Assembly (NCBI RefSeq): GCF_027891095.1 | Contig: NZ_JAQIIO010000015.1 | Span: forward strand, 1 to 44,310 | Direction of reading: 5' to 3' | Source: Aliiroseovarius salicola | GTDB taxonomy: Bacteria; Pseudomonadota; Alphaproteobacteria; Rhodobacterales; Rhodobacteraceae | Length of the DNA: 44,310 nucleotides | Shown: positions 1-7,487 of the stretch, piece by piece | Layout: every line of letters starts with the position of its first letter | Position numbering within the stretch: position 1 is the first letter of the stretch | Notes under the pieces: model-generated | Database searches by the model: none | Seen by the model: only the letters and a program-made list of their open reading frames with translations | Told to the model about the DNA's origin: nothing | Made by a program: the position numbers and the translations under genes

Positions 1-38
1 CAGAATACCGGACATATTGCCCATCCTTTGTCAGTGAT

Positions 39-75
39 GGCCCCGGCGCATTCACGCCAGGGCCTTTTTTCTTTT
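39..75 (+). terminator. Intrinsic terminator for a gene left of the window
   Basis: A 10-bp stem with one C/A mismatch (GGCCCCGGCG against CGCCAGGGCC) closes a 6-base loop and is followed by TTTTTTCTTTT on the + strand. This is a good rho-independent terminator for rightward transcription entering from outside the window. On the minus strand no T-run follows the hairpin, so it would not terminate the TRAP operon strongly, although that operon ends right beside it. Confidence 0.75.
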
Positions 76-1108
76 AACCGTAGCGATAGGGCCGACCGGC
101 CTTCTGCATGTCAGCATTGTAGCGCTTGAAAATCTCGACCACTTTGGCCTTGGTTGGGCTTTCGGCGGCGATCTCATCCCAGAATTTCACAGCGGCATTT
201 TCGACCTGAGTCCATTCTGCGTCCGGAATTGAGGTGAGCTGCATCTTGGTGCCGTTCACACGCAGGCTGGCTTCACCGCCCCAATACCACCACTGGCGGT
301 AATAATGCGACTGATCGCAGCAGACACGGAACAGGGTTTGCAGGTCTTCCGGAAGCTCGTTCCAGCGATCCATGTTGGCAAAGAAGCTACCTGCCCAAGC
401 GCCCGAGATGTTGTTGGTCAGGAAGTAGTTGGTCACATCGGCCCAGCCCACAGTGTAGTCTTCGGTGATCCCGGACCACGCAACGCCGTCCAGTTCGCCG
501 GTTTGAACGGCAACTTCAATGTCTTCCCATGGAAGAGTCACAGGAACAACGCCGAATTGCGCGAGGAAACGACCCGCGGTCGGGAAGGTAAAGACCCGCT
601 TACCTTTCAGGTCTTCCAAGCTGTGGATTGGGTCTTTGGTGGCAAAATGGCACGGATCCCATGCGCCCGCCGAGATGTGTTTGACGCCAACCTTGGAATA
701 TTCCTCATCCCAGATCTCACCTAGGCCGTACTGATTGAACAACACCGGCACGTCCAGAGAATAGCGCGAACCGAATGGGAAGTAGCCTCCGAACACGGTC
801 ACTTCGGTTGGTGAGGCCATCGAGTCATCATCCGACTGCACGGCATCAATCGTGCCGCGCTGCATGGCGCGGAACAGCTCACCAGTCGGGACCAGTTGGT
901 CGGCATAAAAGAGCTCGATCTGCATCCGGTCGCCAGCAATCTTGTTGAACATTTTGATGGCCGGATCGATCACATGTTCCGCCAGAGCAGCCCCTGCATA
1001 GGTTTGCATGCGCCACTTAATTGTGGATTGCGCGATGGCAGGAGTTGCCAGAGGAGCCGCAAGAGCACCAGCACCAGCGGTGGTTAAAAACTTACGTCTT
1101 GTTGTCAT
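74..1108 (-). CDS. TRAP transporter periplasmic substrate-binding protein (DctP family)
   Basis: Binds a small, usually carboxylate-containing solute in the periplasm and delivers it to the membrane permease encoded just upstream in the operon. The N-terminus has a twin-arginine signal (TTRRKFL, then a hydrophobic stretch and an ATPAIAQ cleavage region), so export is probably by Tat. The rest fits the DctP/TRAP binding-protein fold: a MQRGTIDAVQ segment near residue 83 and a VQTGELDGVAW segment near 206 are typical. I place the start at the ATG at 1108, because AAGGAGAG lies at good spacing before it; a GTG two codons upstream overlaps that site. It is the last gene of the operon 4034-to-74. 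The substrate cannot be read from sequence; the linked amidohydrolase hints at an acylated amino acid or similar, which is inference. Confidence 0.92.
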   Translation of the reverse strand: MTTRRKFLTTAGAGALAAPLATPAIAQSTIKWRMQTYAGAALAEHVIDPAIKMFNKIAGDRMQIELFYADQLVPTGELFRAMQRGTIDAVQSDDDSMASPTEVTVFGGYFPFGSRYSLDVPVLFNQYGLGEIWDEEYSKVGVKHISAGAWDPCHFATKDPIHSLEDLKGKRVFTFPTAGRFLAQFGVVPVTLPWEDIEVAVQTGELDGVAWSGITEDYTVGWADVTNYFLTNNISGAWAGSFFANMDRWNELPEDLQTLFRVCCDQSHYYRQWWYWGGEASLRVNGTKMQLTSIPDAEWTQVENAAVKFWDEIAAESPTKAKVVEIFKRYNADMQKAGRPYRYG

Positions 1109-1157
1109 TTTCACTCTCCTTGTTTTTCAGTTGGCCCCTGCATCAGGGCTCTTTTGG

Positions 1158-2660
1158 TTATTTTCCATAGACATATTCCGGCAGCCAAAGGGCGATTTGC
1201 GGGAAGATCATGATCAGGCTCAGGGCCAGCACCATCACCAGTGCGAAGGGGATGATCGAGACATAGATGTCCTTGAGACCAATCTCTGGCGGAGCCATGG
1301 CCCGCATCAGAAAGAGGTTGTAGCCGAACGGCGGCGTCATATAGGCGATTTGGGTGGTGATTGTGTAAAGCACCCCATACCAAATGAGATCAAAGCCCAG
1401 CGCACCCACCAGCGGCACATAAAGTGGGGCGACGATAACCAGCATCGCGGTGTCATCAAGGAAGGTGCCCATGACGATGAAGCTCAGCTGCATCAGAATG
1501 AGGATCATCCAGGGGCTGAGGGCCAGACGTTCGGTGAACAGGTTTTCGATTGCCTTGACCGCGCCCAACCCGTCGAAAATCGCTCCAAAAGCGAGGGCGG
1601 CAAGGATGATCCACATGAACATGCAGGAAATGCCAAGGGTTGAGCGCACCGAGGTTTCAAACACCTCCTTGTTCATCCGCCCCTTGAGCACGGCTGCAAA
1701 AAACGCGGTCATCGCACCTATGGCTGAACTTTCCACAAGCGAGGTCCAACCGTTCACGAAAGGCAGCATCATCGCAGCAAAAATCGCCAGCGGCAGCACA
1801 CCGGAGAACAGCAGGCGGTATTTCTCTTTCATATAAAGATCTTTGTGGAACCCCGTCAGGTTCCGGGTCAGGAATGACAGGGCACCCAGACCAATGGCCA
1901 GCCCCAGCGCGGACTTTGCCTCCATCAAACCAGTGAAGATCAGAAGCGGCGTCAACACTAGTGTGCCAATTACGATGTAATTCAGACGCAGCGGGTGGTC
2001 GGTGACGCGCTCATATTCGGCAAGATCTTCGGGTCCCATTGCCGGGCCGAGATGGGGTTGAAGGCGTGCACGCAGATAGATGTAGATGATGAACATCGTG
2101 GCCATCATCAAGCCGGGGATCACGCCAGCAAGCCACAATTGCCCAACCGGCTGGCGGGCGATCATCGCATAAAGCACCAGCACCACCGAGGGCGGCACCA
2201 GAATGCCAAGGCTGGACCCCGCTTGAATGGTCCCGGTGACGAGGATCTTGTCATACCCCCGGCGCAACAGTTCAGGCAGGGCGATTGTGGCGCCGATCGC
2301 CATACCGGCCACTGACAGCCCGTTCATGGCGGAAATCAGCACCATCAGACCAACCGTACCAATTGCCAGTCCGCCTTTCACGGGTCCCATCCAGACGTGG
2401 AACATCCGGTAAAGATCATCAGCGATCTTGGATTCCGACAACACATACCCCATGAAGATGAACATCGGCAGGGTTAGAAGCGGATACCATTTCATCAGCT
2501 TCATCGCCGCCGAAAATGGGATCTCGACTCCACCTGTGCCCCAGAGAAACAGCCCGGCGATGGCGCCGACAAAGCCAATCGCGCCAAACACCCGCTGTCC
2601 CGTCATGAGCATGACCATCATGCCCGCGAACATCACGGTAGCGATCATTTCATATGACAT
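1158..2660 (-). CDS. TRAP transporter large permease (DctM type)
   Basis: Large membrane subunit that carries the solute across the inner membrane, driven by an ion gradient, together with the small DctQ subunit and the periplasmic binding protein. The 500-residue protein is hydrophobic throughout, with about a dozen predicted transmembrane segments and family signatures such as GTGGVEIPFSA near the N-terminus and a PPSVVLVLYAMI segment near 155. It is longer than the usual ~425 residues of DctM; the extra length sits in the middle (about residues 195-310), as in the longer TRAP subfamily seen in marine alphaproteobacteria. Its ATG overlaps the stop codon of the DctQ gene (TAATG), which implies translational coupling. 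Confidence 0.93.
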   Translation of the reverse strand: MSYEMIATVMFAGMMVMLMTGQRVFGAIGFVGAIAGLFLWGTGGVEIPFSAAMKLMKWYPLLTLPMFIFMGYVLSESKIADDLYRMFHVWMGPVKGGLAIGTVGLMVLISAMNGLSVAGMAIGATIALPELLRRGYDKILVTGTIQAGSSLGILVPPSVVLVLYAMIARQPVGQLWLAGVIPGLMMATMFIIYIYLRARLQPHLGPAMGPEDLAEYERVTDHPLRLNYIVIGTLVLTPLLIFTGLMEAKSALGLAIGLGALSFLTRNLTGFHKDLYMKEKYRLLFSGVLPLAIFAAMMLPFVNGWTSLVESSAIGAMTAFFAAVLKGRMNKEVFETSVRSTLGISCMFMWIILAALAFGAIFDGLGAVKAIENLFTERLALSPWMILILMQLSFIVMGTFLDDTAMLVIVAPLYVPLVGALGFDLIWYGVLYTITTQIAYMTPPFGYNLFLMRAMAPPEIGLKDIYVSIIPFALVMVLALSLIMIFPQIALWLPEYVYGK

Positions 2661-3256
2661 TATAGCTCAACCCCACGCAGGTGCCCGATATCACGGAACA
2701 GTTCAGCAAGACATTGCAGCAGCATTAGGAAGACACCGAAGCAGAGGATGAATTTGACGGGCCACAGATAAGGACGCCACGCAGTGGAACTGCGCTCCAG
2801 ATATCCCATCTCCTCACCCGCAGCGGCTGGGCCTTCGGTCAGAAGCGTGGTGAACAAATCCCAGAAAAACTGAAACGGCTCGAGCCCGAAATAGCCCAAG
2901 CTATAGGCTGTGGAACTGATCGCGCCGTAAAGCAGGATCACCAGATAGGTAATAAGAAAGAACACGGTAAAAGCATCCACCATCGCTTTGGTCCGTGTTG
3001 ACCAACTGCTGTAGAACAGGTCCATCCTTACATTCGATTGCATCTGAATCGAATACGGCCCACCCAGCACGTAATAGGCCACCATGACGAATTGCGCGGT
3101 TTCCAGCGTCCAGAGCGACGGATTAAAAAATGTCTTGGAAACCGAGGACCAGAGCAGCACTCCAATCAATGCAAAAACCAAATACATCGCAATGCGGCCG
3201 ATAAAGCGGTTCATCGCATCAATTCCGCGTACATATGCCAAAATGGCCTTAGGCAT
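2660..3256 (-). CDS. TRAP transporter small permease (DctQ type)
   Basis: Small four-helix membrane subunit that pairs with the DctM-type permease. About 198 residues. Hydrophobic helices are visible at residues ~15-40, 50-70, 90-115 and near the C-terminus, with the DctQ-like segment PSLWTLETAQFVMVAYYVLG in the first half. A start seven codons upstream is open, but a clear GGGAGGT ribosome-binding site precedes the ATG at 3256, so I use that. This start overlaps the end of the upstream amidohydrolase gene by a few bases, and the stop overlaps the start of the DctM gene. All genes here therefore appear to be one coupled transcript. Confidence 0.9.
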   Translation of the reverse strand: MPKAILAYVRGIDAMNRFIGRIAMYLVFALIGVLLWSSVSKTFFNPSLWTLETAQFVMVAYYVLGGPYSIQMQSNVRMDLFYSSWSTRTKAMVDAFTVFFLITYLVILLYGAISSTAYSLGYFGLEPFQFFWDLFTTLLTEGPAAAGEEMGYLERSSTAWRPYLWPVKFILCFGVFLMLLQCLAELFRDIGHLRGVEL

Positions 3257-4034
3257 CGCCACCTCCCTTGAGTTCAAGCGTTGCCAGAGCCGGGCGGAGC
3301 AATGTCAGCATTTCCTCTGCCATGGCCTCTTCATCGGCTGCGGTCTTCAACAGGTCATTGCGGATTTCGAGCATCACGTTTGGCAGCCTTCTAGACACTC
3401 CGTGCAATTTCAGGGAATGCGTCACGCCATCATCGGGACCATAGGGTTCATTGCGTTCAATGCGCCTGTGGGAGAGGGTGGACGTGTGTGCAAGCATTGC
3501 GTCTGCCAGATCGCTATCATCATCATGAAGAATGCCGATCTCGACCGCCCGGTGTTGACCGTGAAAGACCGGGCTAAAACTATGCATTGTGACCAGGATT
3601 GTTTTCAATCCTGCCTTGTTTCGCTCTTCGATCACTTCGGTAACCGCAGTACAAAAAGGAAAGTAAATCGCATCCGCACGATTTTTTCGCTCTTCCGGGC
3701 TGAGACCCCTGTTCCCCGGGACCTCGATCCGTTCCGATTTCTCCGGCATGGCTGAAGGTGATTCGGGTGGACGATTGCAGTCATAGACCAACCGTGAAAC
3801 CCGACTGGCAACCATTGGCGCGTCCAACGCTTTGGACAGGAGCAACGAAACAGCGCGAGCACCTGGATCCCATACCGCATGGCTCAGGCGATCTTCGTCA
3901 CGTAGCCCCAGATCCTTATATTGTTGGGGAATATGGCTTGATGCATGTTCACAAAGCAGCAGGACATCCCCTGCCCCTTTGCGGTTCAGCACCTCCACCA
4001 CATTGTCAATTGTCTGAGATATGCCTGCTGGCAT
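3249..4034 (-). CDS. N-formylglutamate amidohydrolase family protein
   Basis: Member of the family that hydrolyses N-formylglutamate to glutamate and formate in one histidine-degradation route; here the true substrate is unknown because no hut genes are nearby. Recognisable family blocks are LLCEHASSHIP near the start, a WDPGARAV segment, SRLVYDCNRPP, TMHSFSPVFHG followed by HRAVEIGILHD, and a C-terminal LEIRNDLL. The frame is open to an ATG at 4082, but the ATG at 4034 has a strong GGGGGAGG site and the longer start falls inside a palindromic operator candidate, so 4034 is preferred (about 261 residues). It is the first gene of the operon that continues into the TRAP transporter, which suggests the imported compound is an N-acyl amino acid or related amide (inference). 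Confidence 0.85.
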   Translation of the reverse strand: MPAGISQTIDNVVEVLNRKGAGDVLLLCEHASSHIPQQYKDLGLRDEDRLSHAVWDPGARAVSLLLSKALDAPMVASRVSRLVYDCNRPPESPSAMPEKSERIEVPGNRGLSPEERKNRADAIYFPFCTAVTEVIEERNKAGLKTILVTMHSFSPVFHGQHRAVEIGILHDDDSDLADAMLAHTSTLSHRRIERNEPYGPDDGVTHSLKLHGVSRRLPNVMLEIRNDLLKTAADEEAMAEEMLTLLRPALATLELKGGGDA

Positions 4035-4068
4035 GAACAGACCTCCCCCAAGCTCCAGCCATTTCTGT

Positions 4069-4094
4069 AAAAATCTTTTCATGAAGAGATTTTT
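4069..4094. promoter_or_regulatory. Palindromic operator candidate in the RpiR/amidohydrolase divergent region
   Basis: A 26-bp inverted repeat (arms AAAAATCT and AGATTTTT around a TTCATGAA core) is perfect except for one symmetric base pair. It lies 35 bp upstream of the chosen amidohydrolase start and about 100 bp upstream of the RpiR gene, the position expected for an operator serving one or both divergent promoters. RpiR-family proteins bind inverted repeats, so the neighbouring regulator is the obvious candidate ligand. Binding itself is inferred. Confidence 0.6.
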
Positions 4095-4197
4095 GTGTCA
4101 ATAATTTATCACGTTTATATTCCAACAAACCCGGCACCGCTTTTCTTTTCAGGCCAAACTGCCTAAGACAAAGCCATGTTGACCCGTGGAGGAGCAT

Positions 4198-5070
4198 TTG
4201 ACGAAGCCACCAGCCACCGTCCGCGACCTGATCCGCGAGCGCTATCCGGCGCTGACGCAATCAGAGCGGAAATTCGCAAATCTGCTGCTGGAAAATTATC
4301 CGGCGGCCGGTCTGGCTTCGATCACCATCGTGGCGGAGAACGCCAAAGTCTCGACCCCGACTGTTGCGCGCATGGTGCAGAAACTTGGCTTCAAAGGATA
4401 TCCGCAGTTTCACCGGGCATTGTTGACAGAACTGGAGGCCAAAGTCTCCGGCCCAACCAAGCGCCGCGATAACTGGGCCAGTGAAGCGCCGGAAGGGCAT
4501 ATGCTGCATCGGTTCTCACTCGCGGTGACCGAAAACCTGCAGCAGACTTTTTCAAATCTTGACCCGGTGCTGTTTGATACTGCGGTGCATCAGCTCGCCC
4601 ACACGGAAGGGCGACTTTACGTTGTTGGGGGGCGTATTACACGCGCTCTGGCTGACTATGCGTTTACCCATTTTCAGGCGATCCGGCAGCGTGTCACGCA
4701 TATGACTTCCTCCTCAGCGACCTGGCCGCATTATGTGCTGGATATGGTTGAAGGGGACACGCTGTTGATGTTTGACGTCCGCCGTTATGAAACCAACCTG
4801 CAACGCCTAGCCGAACTGGCACATGAGCGGGGGATAAAGATCATTCTGATTACAGATCAATGGGCAAGCCCAATTGCCTCAGTTGCCGACCACACGTTCA
4901 ACTGTTGGGTTGAAATTCCTTCTGCTTGGGATTCTAACATCTCAACAATGATGCTTTTGGAAGCAATGATCGCCGCTACGCAGGAAGAAAGCTGGGACAA
5001 AACCAAAGATCGATATGACCGACTGGATGAGCTCTTTGACATGACGAGGCTGTTTCGGAAGTTTTCATGA
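4198..5070 (+). CDS. RpiR/MurR-family transcriptional regulator
   Basis: DNA-binding regulator with an N-terminal RpiR-type helix-turn-helix (residues ~1-80; TQSERKFANLLLENYP and a VSTPTVARMVQKLGFKGYP recognition segment) and a C-terminal SIS sugar/phospho-ligand-binding domain (~120-265; LYVVGGRITRALADYAF and an IILITDQWASP strand-helix). About 290 residues, normal for the family. The frame is open to a GTG at 4186, but GGAGG sits five bases before a TTG at 4198, so I favour the TTG start. It is divergent from the amidohydrolase-TRAP operon with a long palindrome between them, so it most likely controls that operon in response to a metabolite of the imported substrate. Confidence 0.9.
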   Translation: MTKPPATVRDLIRERYPALTQSERKFANLLLENYPAAGLASITIVAENAKVSTPTVARMVQKLGFKGYPQFHRALLTELEAKVSGPTKRRDNWASEAPEGHMLHRFSLAVTENLQQTFSNLDPVLFDTAVHQLAHTEGRLYVVGGRITRALADYAFTHFQAIRQRVTHMTSSSATWPHYVLDMVEGDTLLMFDVRRYETNLQRLAELAHERGIKIILITDQWASPIASVADHTFNCWVEIPSAWDSNISTMMLLEAMIAATQEESWDKTKDRYDRLDELFDMTRLFRKFS

Positions 5071-5095
5071 ATTTTTTTGATGTAGCTCGCCGTGC

Positions 5096-5173
5096 CTGAG
5101 GCACCAACTGGGGCAACAGCAAGCAGAGATCGCCCCTTCAGGCCTTAACATCTAGTCTTCATGGAAGTGGCTG
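5096..5173 (-). repeat. tRNA-Gln-flank repeat, copy A (tRNA part cut off by an IS)
   Basis: This ~78-bp stretch is clearly related to the segments at 16784-16877 and 41491-41587: each has a GGCACC/GGCCCC..TGGGGCA hairpin, then CAGAGATCGCC, then a TTAACATC-like block, then AGTCTTCATG and GTGGCTG. In the other two copies GTGGCTG or GCTGGCTG continues into the reverse complement of the 3' end of a tRNA-Gln gene. Here an IS6-family remnant starts directly after GTGGCTG, so only the downstream flank survives. Confidence 0.7.
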
Positions 5174-5175
5174 TG

Positions 5176-5536
5176 CTGTCAGACCAATACCAACCAGTCT
5201 CAGCTAGACCAGCATCACGACCCTTTAAACCGCGCCAAGACCGCGCCACTGGTGGGAGCAGCGGTGCGGTTGAATGCGCGTCCTCCGGATTTCTGATGCG
5301 GTCAGCAGTCCAAATCCGTTCCTCCAAAACCAGATGGTTTCGTGCCTGGCATCGATCCCGCTTTCGCGCAGAAAATCCTGGGCATTCCGCAACGAGAGCG
5401 GAAAATCGGACGTACAGCATCGCCGCAAGGCGGATGATCTCGGGGCTGGTTTTGTAGTAGCGGAAAGGGGAAGGTTTGGACATGGTAGAACGCAAGTTCA
5501 GCACCCTGCCCGCCTCAAACTGGTTTCCTCTGACAT
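5176..5536 (-). pseudogene. IS6-family transposase remnant with internal deletion
   Basis: Both ends resemble those of the complete element at 33321-34130: CTGTCAGA at the left, TCTGACAT at the right. On the minus strand the first ~27 transposase residues (MSKPSPFRYYKTSPEIIRL and on) start at 5483. A frameshift follows, then FPLSLRNAQDFLRESGID in another frame, then a jump straight to the C-terminal coding end. About 450 bp containing the catalytic D, D and E region are missing. The remnant is about 360 bp against ~810 bp for the intact element, so it cannot encode an active transposase. Confidence 0.8.
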
Positions 5537-5642
5537 GATCCGACACAATTGGTGTGAGATTTTTCTTTGCAGCTGACTGCGTACACAGTTTTATAAAGAT
5601 GGAGTTTCTACTCGACACATAACTTTTTTGAGATTTGAAAAT

Positions 5643-6614
5643 ATGGATCGGAGAATGAAAGCAGTTGTTTATGATCGCTACGGTGGCCCGGAAGTACTTC
5701 AACTGTCAGATATCGACCTTCCTGAGCCCGCGAAGGGTCAAATTAGGGTAAGGGTGCTGGCCAGTGCCGTAAACCTGTCTGATTGGGAATATCTTGTTGG
5801 TTCACCCCTTTGGGTGCGCATGATCGGGGGTCTATTCAGTCCTAAAGTCCCTGTGTTGGGATCTGATATCGTTGGCTTAGTCGATAAATTAGGGGCTGGG
5901 GTTTCCGGATTTGAAATAGGCCAGCGCGTCATGGGGGACTATGTCATGACGCGGGGTGGATTTGCCGAGTATGCATGCGTACCTGCGAATGAAACTGTTG
6001 TTGTGCCTGATGCTCTTTCTGACGAAGTAGCCGCCTGCCTTCCGCAAGCAGGTGGTATCGCGGTGGCAGGAACAGCCGATTTGCAGCAAGGAGCCCGGTT
6101 TCTGATCAACGGCGCGGGCGGCGGTTCCGGAACTATGGCACTACAATTGGCCAAGGCTGCTGGGGCCTATGTGACAGCCGTAGATAATAAAAAGAAGGTT
6201 GCATGGCTTAAAACTCTGGGGGCAGACGAAGTTATCGATTACCACAAGTTCAACTTCACTGAGGTCGGCCGGGAATGGGATAAAATTCTCGATATGGTCG
6301 CAACCCGTGGACCAGCTGAAATTTCCAGGGTGCTCGCTGAAGGAGGCGACTATATGGCTTTGGGCGGCGGCGTGCCAACCTTGCTTGCCCTCGTGCTAGG
6401 GGGAAGGTTCTGTTCGCGAAACCACTCTATAGGAATGCTATTGGTTCCATCCGGGCGGGCTCTTACCAAAAGCGTCGCCCAATTGGCGGTGGAGGGTAAA
6501 ATCGCCCCCCATTTGGAAGAAGTGCTTCCTCTTTCTTCAGTCCCAGAAGCGCTGTTGCGCACAGGTCAAGGTGATGTACTGGGCAAGATCGTTATTAAAC
6601 ACAGGCTCACATAG
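5643..6614 (+). CDS. Zinc-independent quinone oxidoreductase-like MDR family protein
   Basis: Medium-chain dehydrogenase/reductase of the zeta-crystallin/quinone reductase type, expected to use NADPH to reduce quinones or enones in the cytosol. Features: N-terminal GroES-like domain with YGGPEVLQLSDIDLPEP, LASAVNLSDWEYLVG and VLGSDIVGLVDKLG; Rossmann motif INGAGGGSGTMALQLAKAAGA near residue 155; and a later LGADEVIDY segment typical of the group. The zinc ligands of classical alcohol dehydrogenases are absent. The frame opens at a TTG (5628); ATGs at 5643 and 5655 are possible and I use 5643. The gene stands alone between two IS6-family scars and is probably accessory cargo. Confidence 0.85.
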   Translation: MDRRMKAVVYDRYGGPEVLQLSDIDLPEPAKGQIRVRVLASAVNLSDWEYLVGSPLWVRMIGGLFSPKVPVLGSDIVGLVDKLGAGVSGFEIGQRVMGDYVMTRGGFAEYACVPANETVVVPDALSDEVAACLPQAGGIAVAGTADLQQGARFLINGAGGGSGTMALQLAKAAGAYVTAVDNKKKVAWLKTLGADEVIDYHKFNFTEVGREWDKILDMVATRGPAEISRVLAEGGDYMALGGGVPTLLALVLGGRFCSRNHSIGMLLVPSGRALTKSVAQLAVEGKIAPHLEEVLPLSSVPEALLRTGQGDVLGKIVIKHRLT

Positions 6615-7260
6615 CGCAAACACGTGCACTGTCAGACCATTTCCAACCAGTCATAGCTAGAACAGCATGACCTTCCCCACAGCACTCATCCAAGAGTCCC
6701 CTCTGCACCTGCTGTGAGGCTTCCTGGATGCGCTTCATGACAGCCGTTCCGTCTCGCTCAACATTCAGCGATTTGGCATTAAAGCTCTCGGGGGCCTCAT
6801 GCGGCATCAAGGCGGCATAGAGTGCGGCCAACTGCTCAGGGTGCTCCAGCTCCTGTCTCAGCCGACTAACCAGCTCCTGAAAGGCTTCACTCTCAGGTCC
6901 TGCTGCATGCCCGTCATGATCCTTTTCCACGACATAAAAACGACGATCACCCGGTTCGATCCAAGTCGGTAGATGGTTGGTCGTAAAGAGGAAACACGAA
7001 CACTGCTCAATCCGTTCCTCCTCACGCCCCTTGATCTCCGCGAGGGCACCAACAACTATAAAAACGGCAGTGGACTGGAACTCCAATTGCAACTGATCGC
7101 TTGTCTCGAAAAATGGCTTCAGCAATGTACAATTCAAGTCTCTGAAAAGTCGTTCATAGACAAGGGAAAGATCAAAAGTGGTTGGTGGAAATGTCCGACG
7201 CCATGAACTCGACATATATGCTTCACGACCAGAGACGCCCCTGAAACTTACTAAAAACAA
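6607..7260 (-). pseudogene. Fragment of a mobile-element primase/helicase (DUF5906-like) fused to an IS end
   Basis: The 217-residue frame has a core that resembles the end of the superfamily-3 helicase domain of phage and plasmid primase-helicases: FLFTTNHLPTWIEPGDRRFY (sensor-1-like TNH and the following DRRF), then VVEKDHDGHAAG and a helical tail. The Walker A and B regions and the whole primase half are missing, and the first ~70 residues do not look like family sequence. The last ~20 residues are read through an IS6-family terminal sequence (6629-6680), so the stop codon belongs to the junction. I treat it as a decayed trace of a phage or integrative element. The family assignment is from motif recognition only. 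Confidence 0.5.
6629..6680 (-). repeat. IS6-family terminal remnant, left member of a direct pair
   Basis: Starts with the element's terminal CTGTCAGA and continues for about 52 bp, matching 16713-16764 in the same orientation with a single base difference. It corresponds to the end lying downstream of the transposase stop codon in the complete element at 33321-34130. The match stops abruptly at both copies, so the rest of the IS is lost. With the copy at 16713 it brackets the sugar-biosynthesis cluster. Confidence 0.75.
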
Positions 7261-7487
7261 CGGTCTGCATGAGCCGAGAACTATGCCCCGCTAGTTTTGC
7301 AATCTGCCCGCCTCAGGTCGATTTATTCTGATATTGCCAATCAGATCGAACGCTGGTTCCGCACCTCCGTCGATGCTGTAAAATCACTTTGTCCGCACAC
7401 GACTTATGGATCCAGAGTTGCATTTGATACCTTTTTTGGCGAAAACTAGAGTTAAGAAGTTATCAAACAATAAGTATTCGAGCAATT
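7261..7487. other. Intergenic scar upstream of the glycosylation cluster
   Basis: No intact gene. A short + strand frame ending at 7451 (IANQIERWFRTSVDAV and about 20 more residues) reads like a gene 3' end but I do not recognise it. The last ~100 bp before the glycosyltransferase are AT-rich and should contain the promoter of the following ten-gene operon. Confidence 0.3.

Noticed and set aside
1008-1643. Long + strand frames opposite the TRAP genes
   Set aside because: They are shadows of the minus-strand coding frames, lack ribosome-binding sites and resemble no family.
4082-4082. Upstream ATG as start of the amidohydrolase
   Set aside because: It lies in the middle of the palindrome and has no ribosome-binding site, while the ATG at 4034 has a strong one.
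5145-5702. 185-codon minus-strand ORF as an intact gene
   Set aside because: Its middle is the deleted IS6-family transposase and its ends are read through neighbouring DNA, so it is not a real protein.
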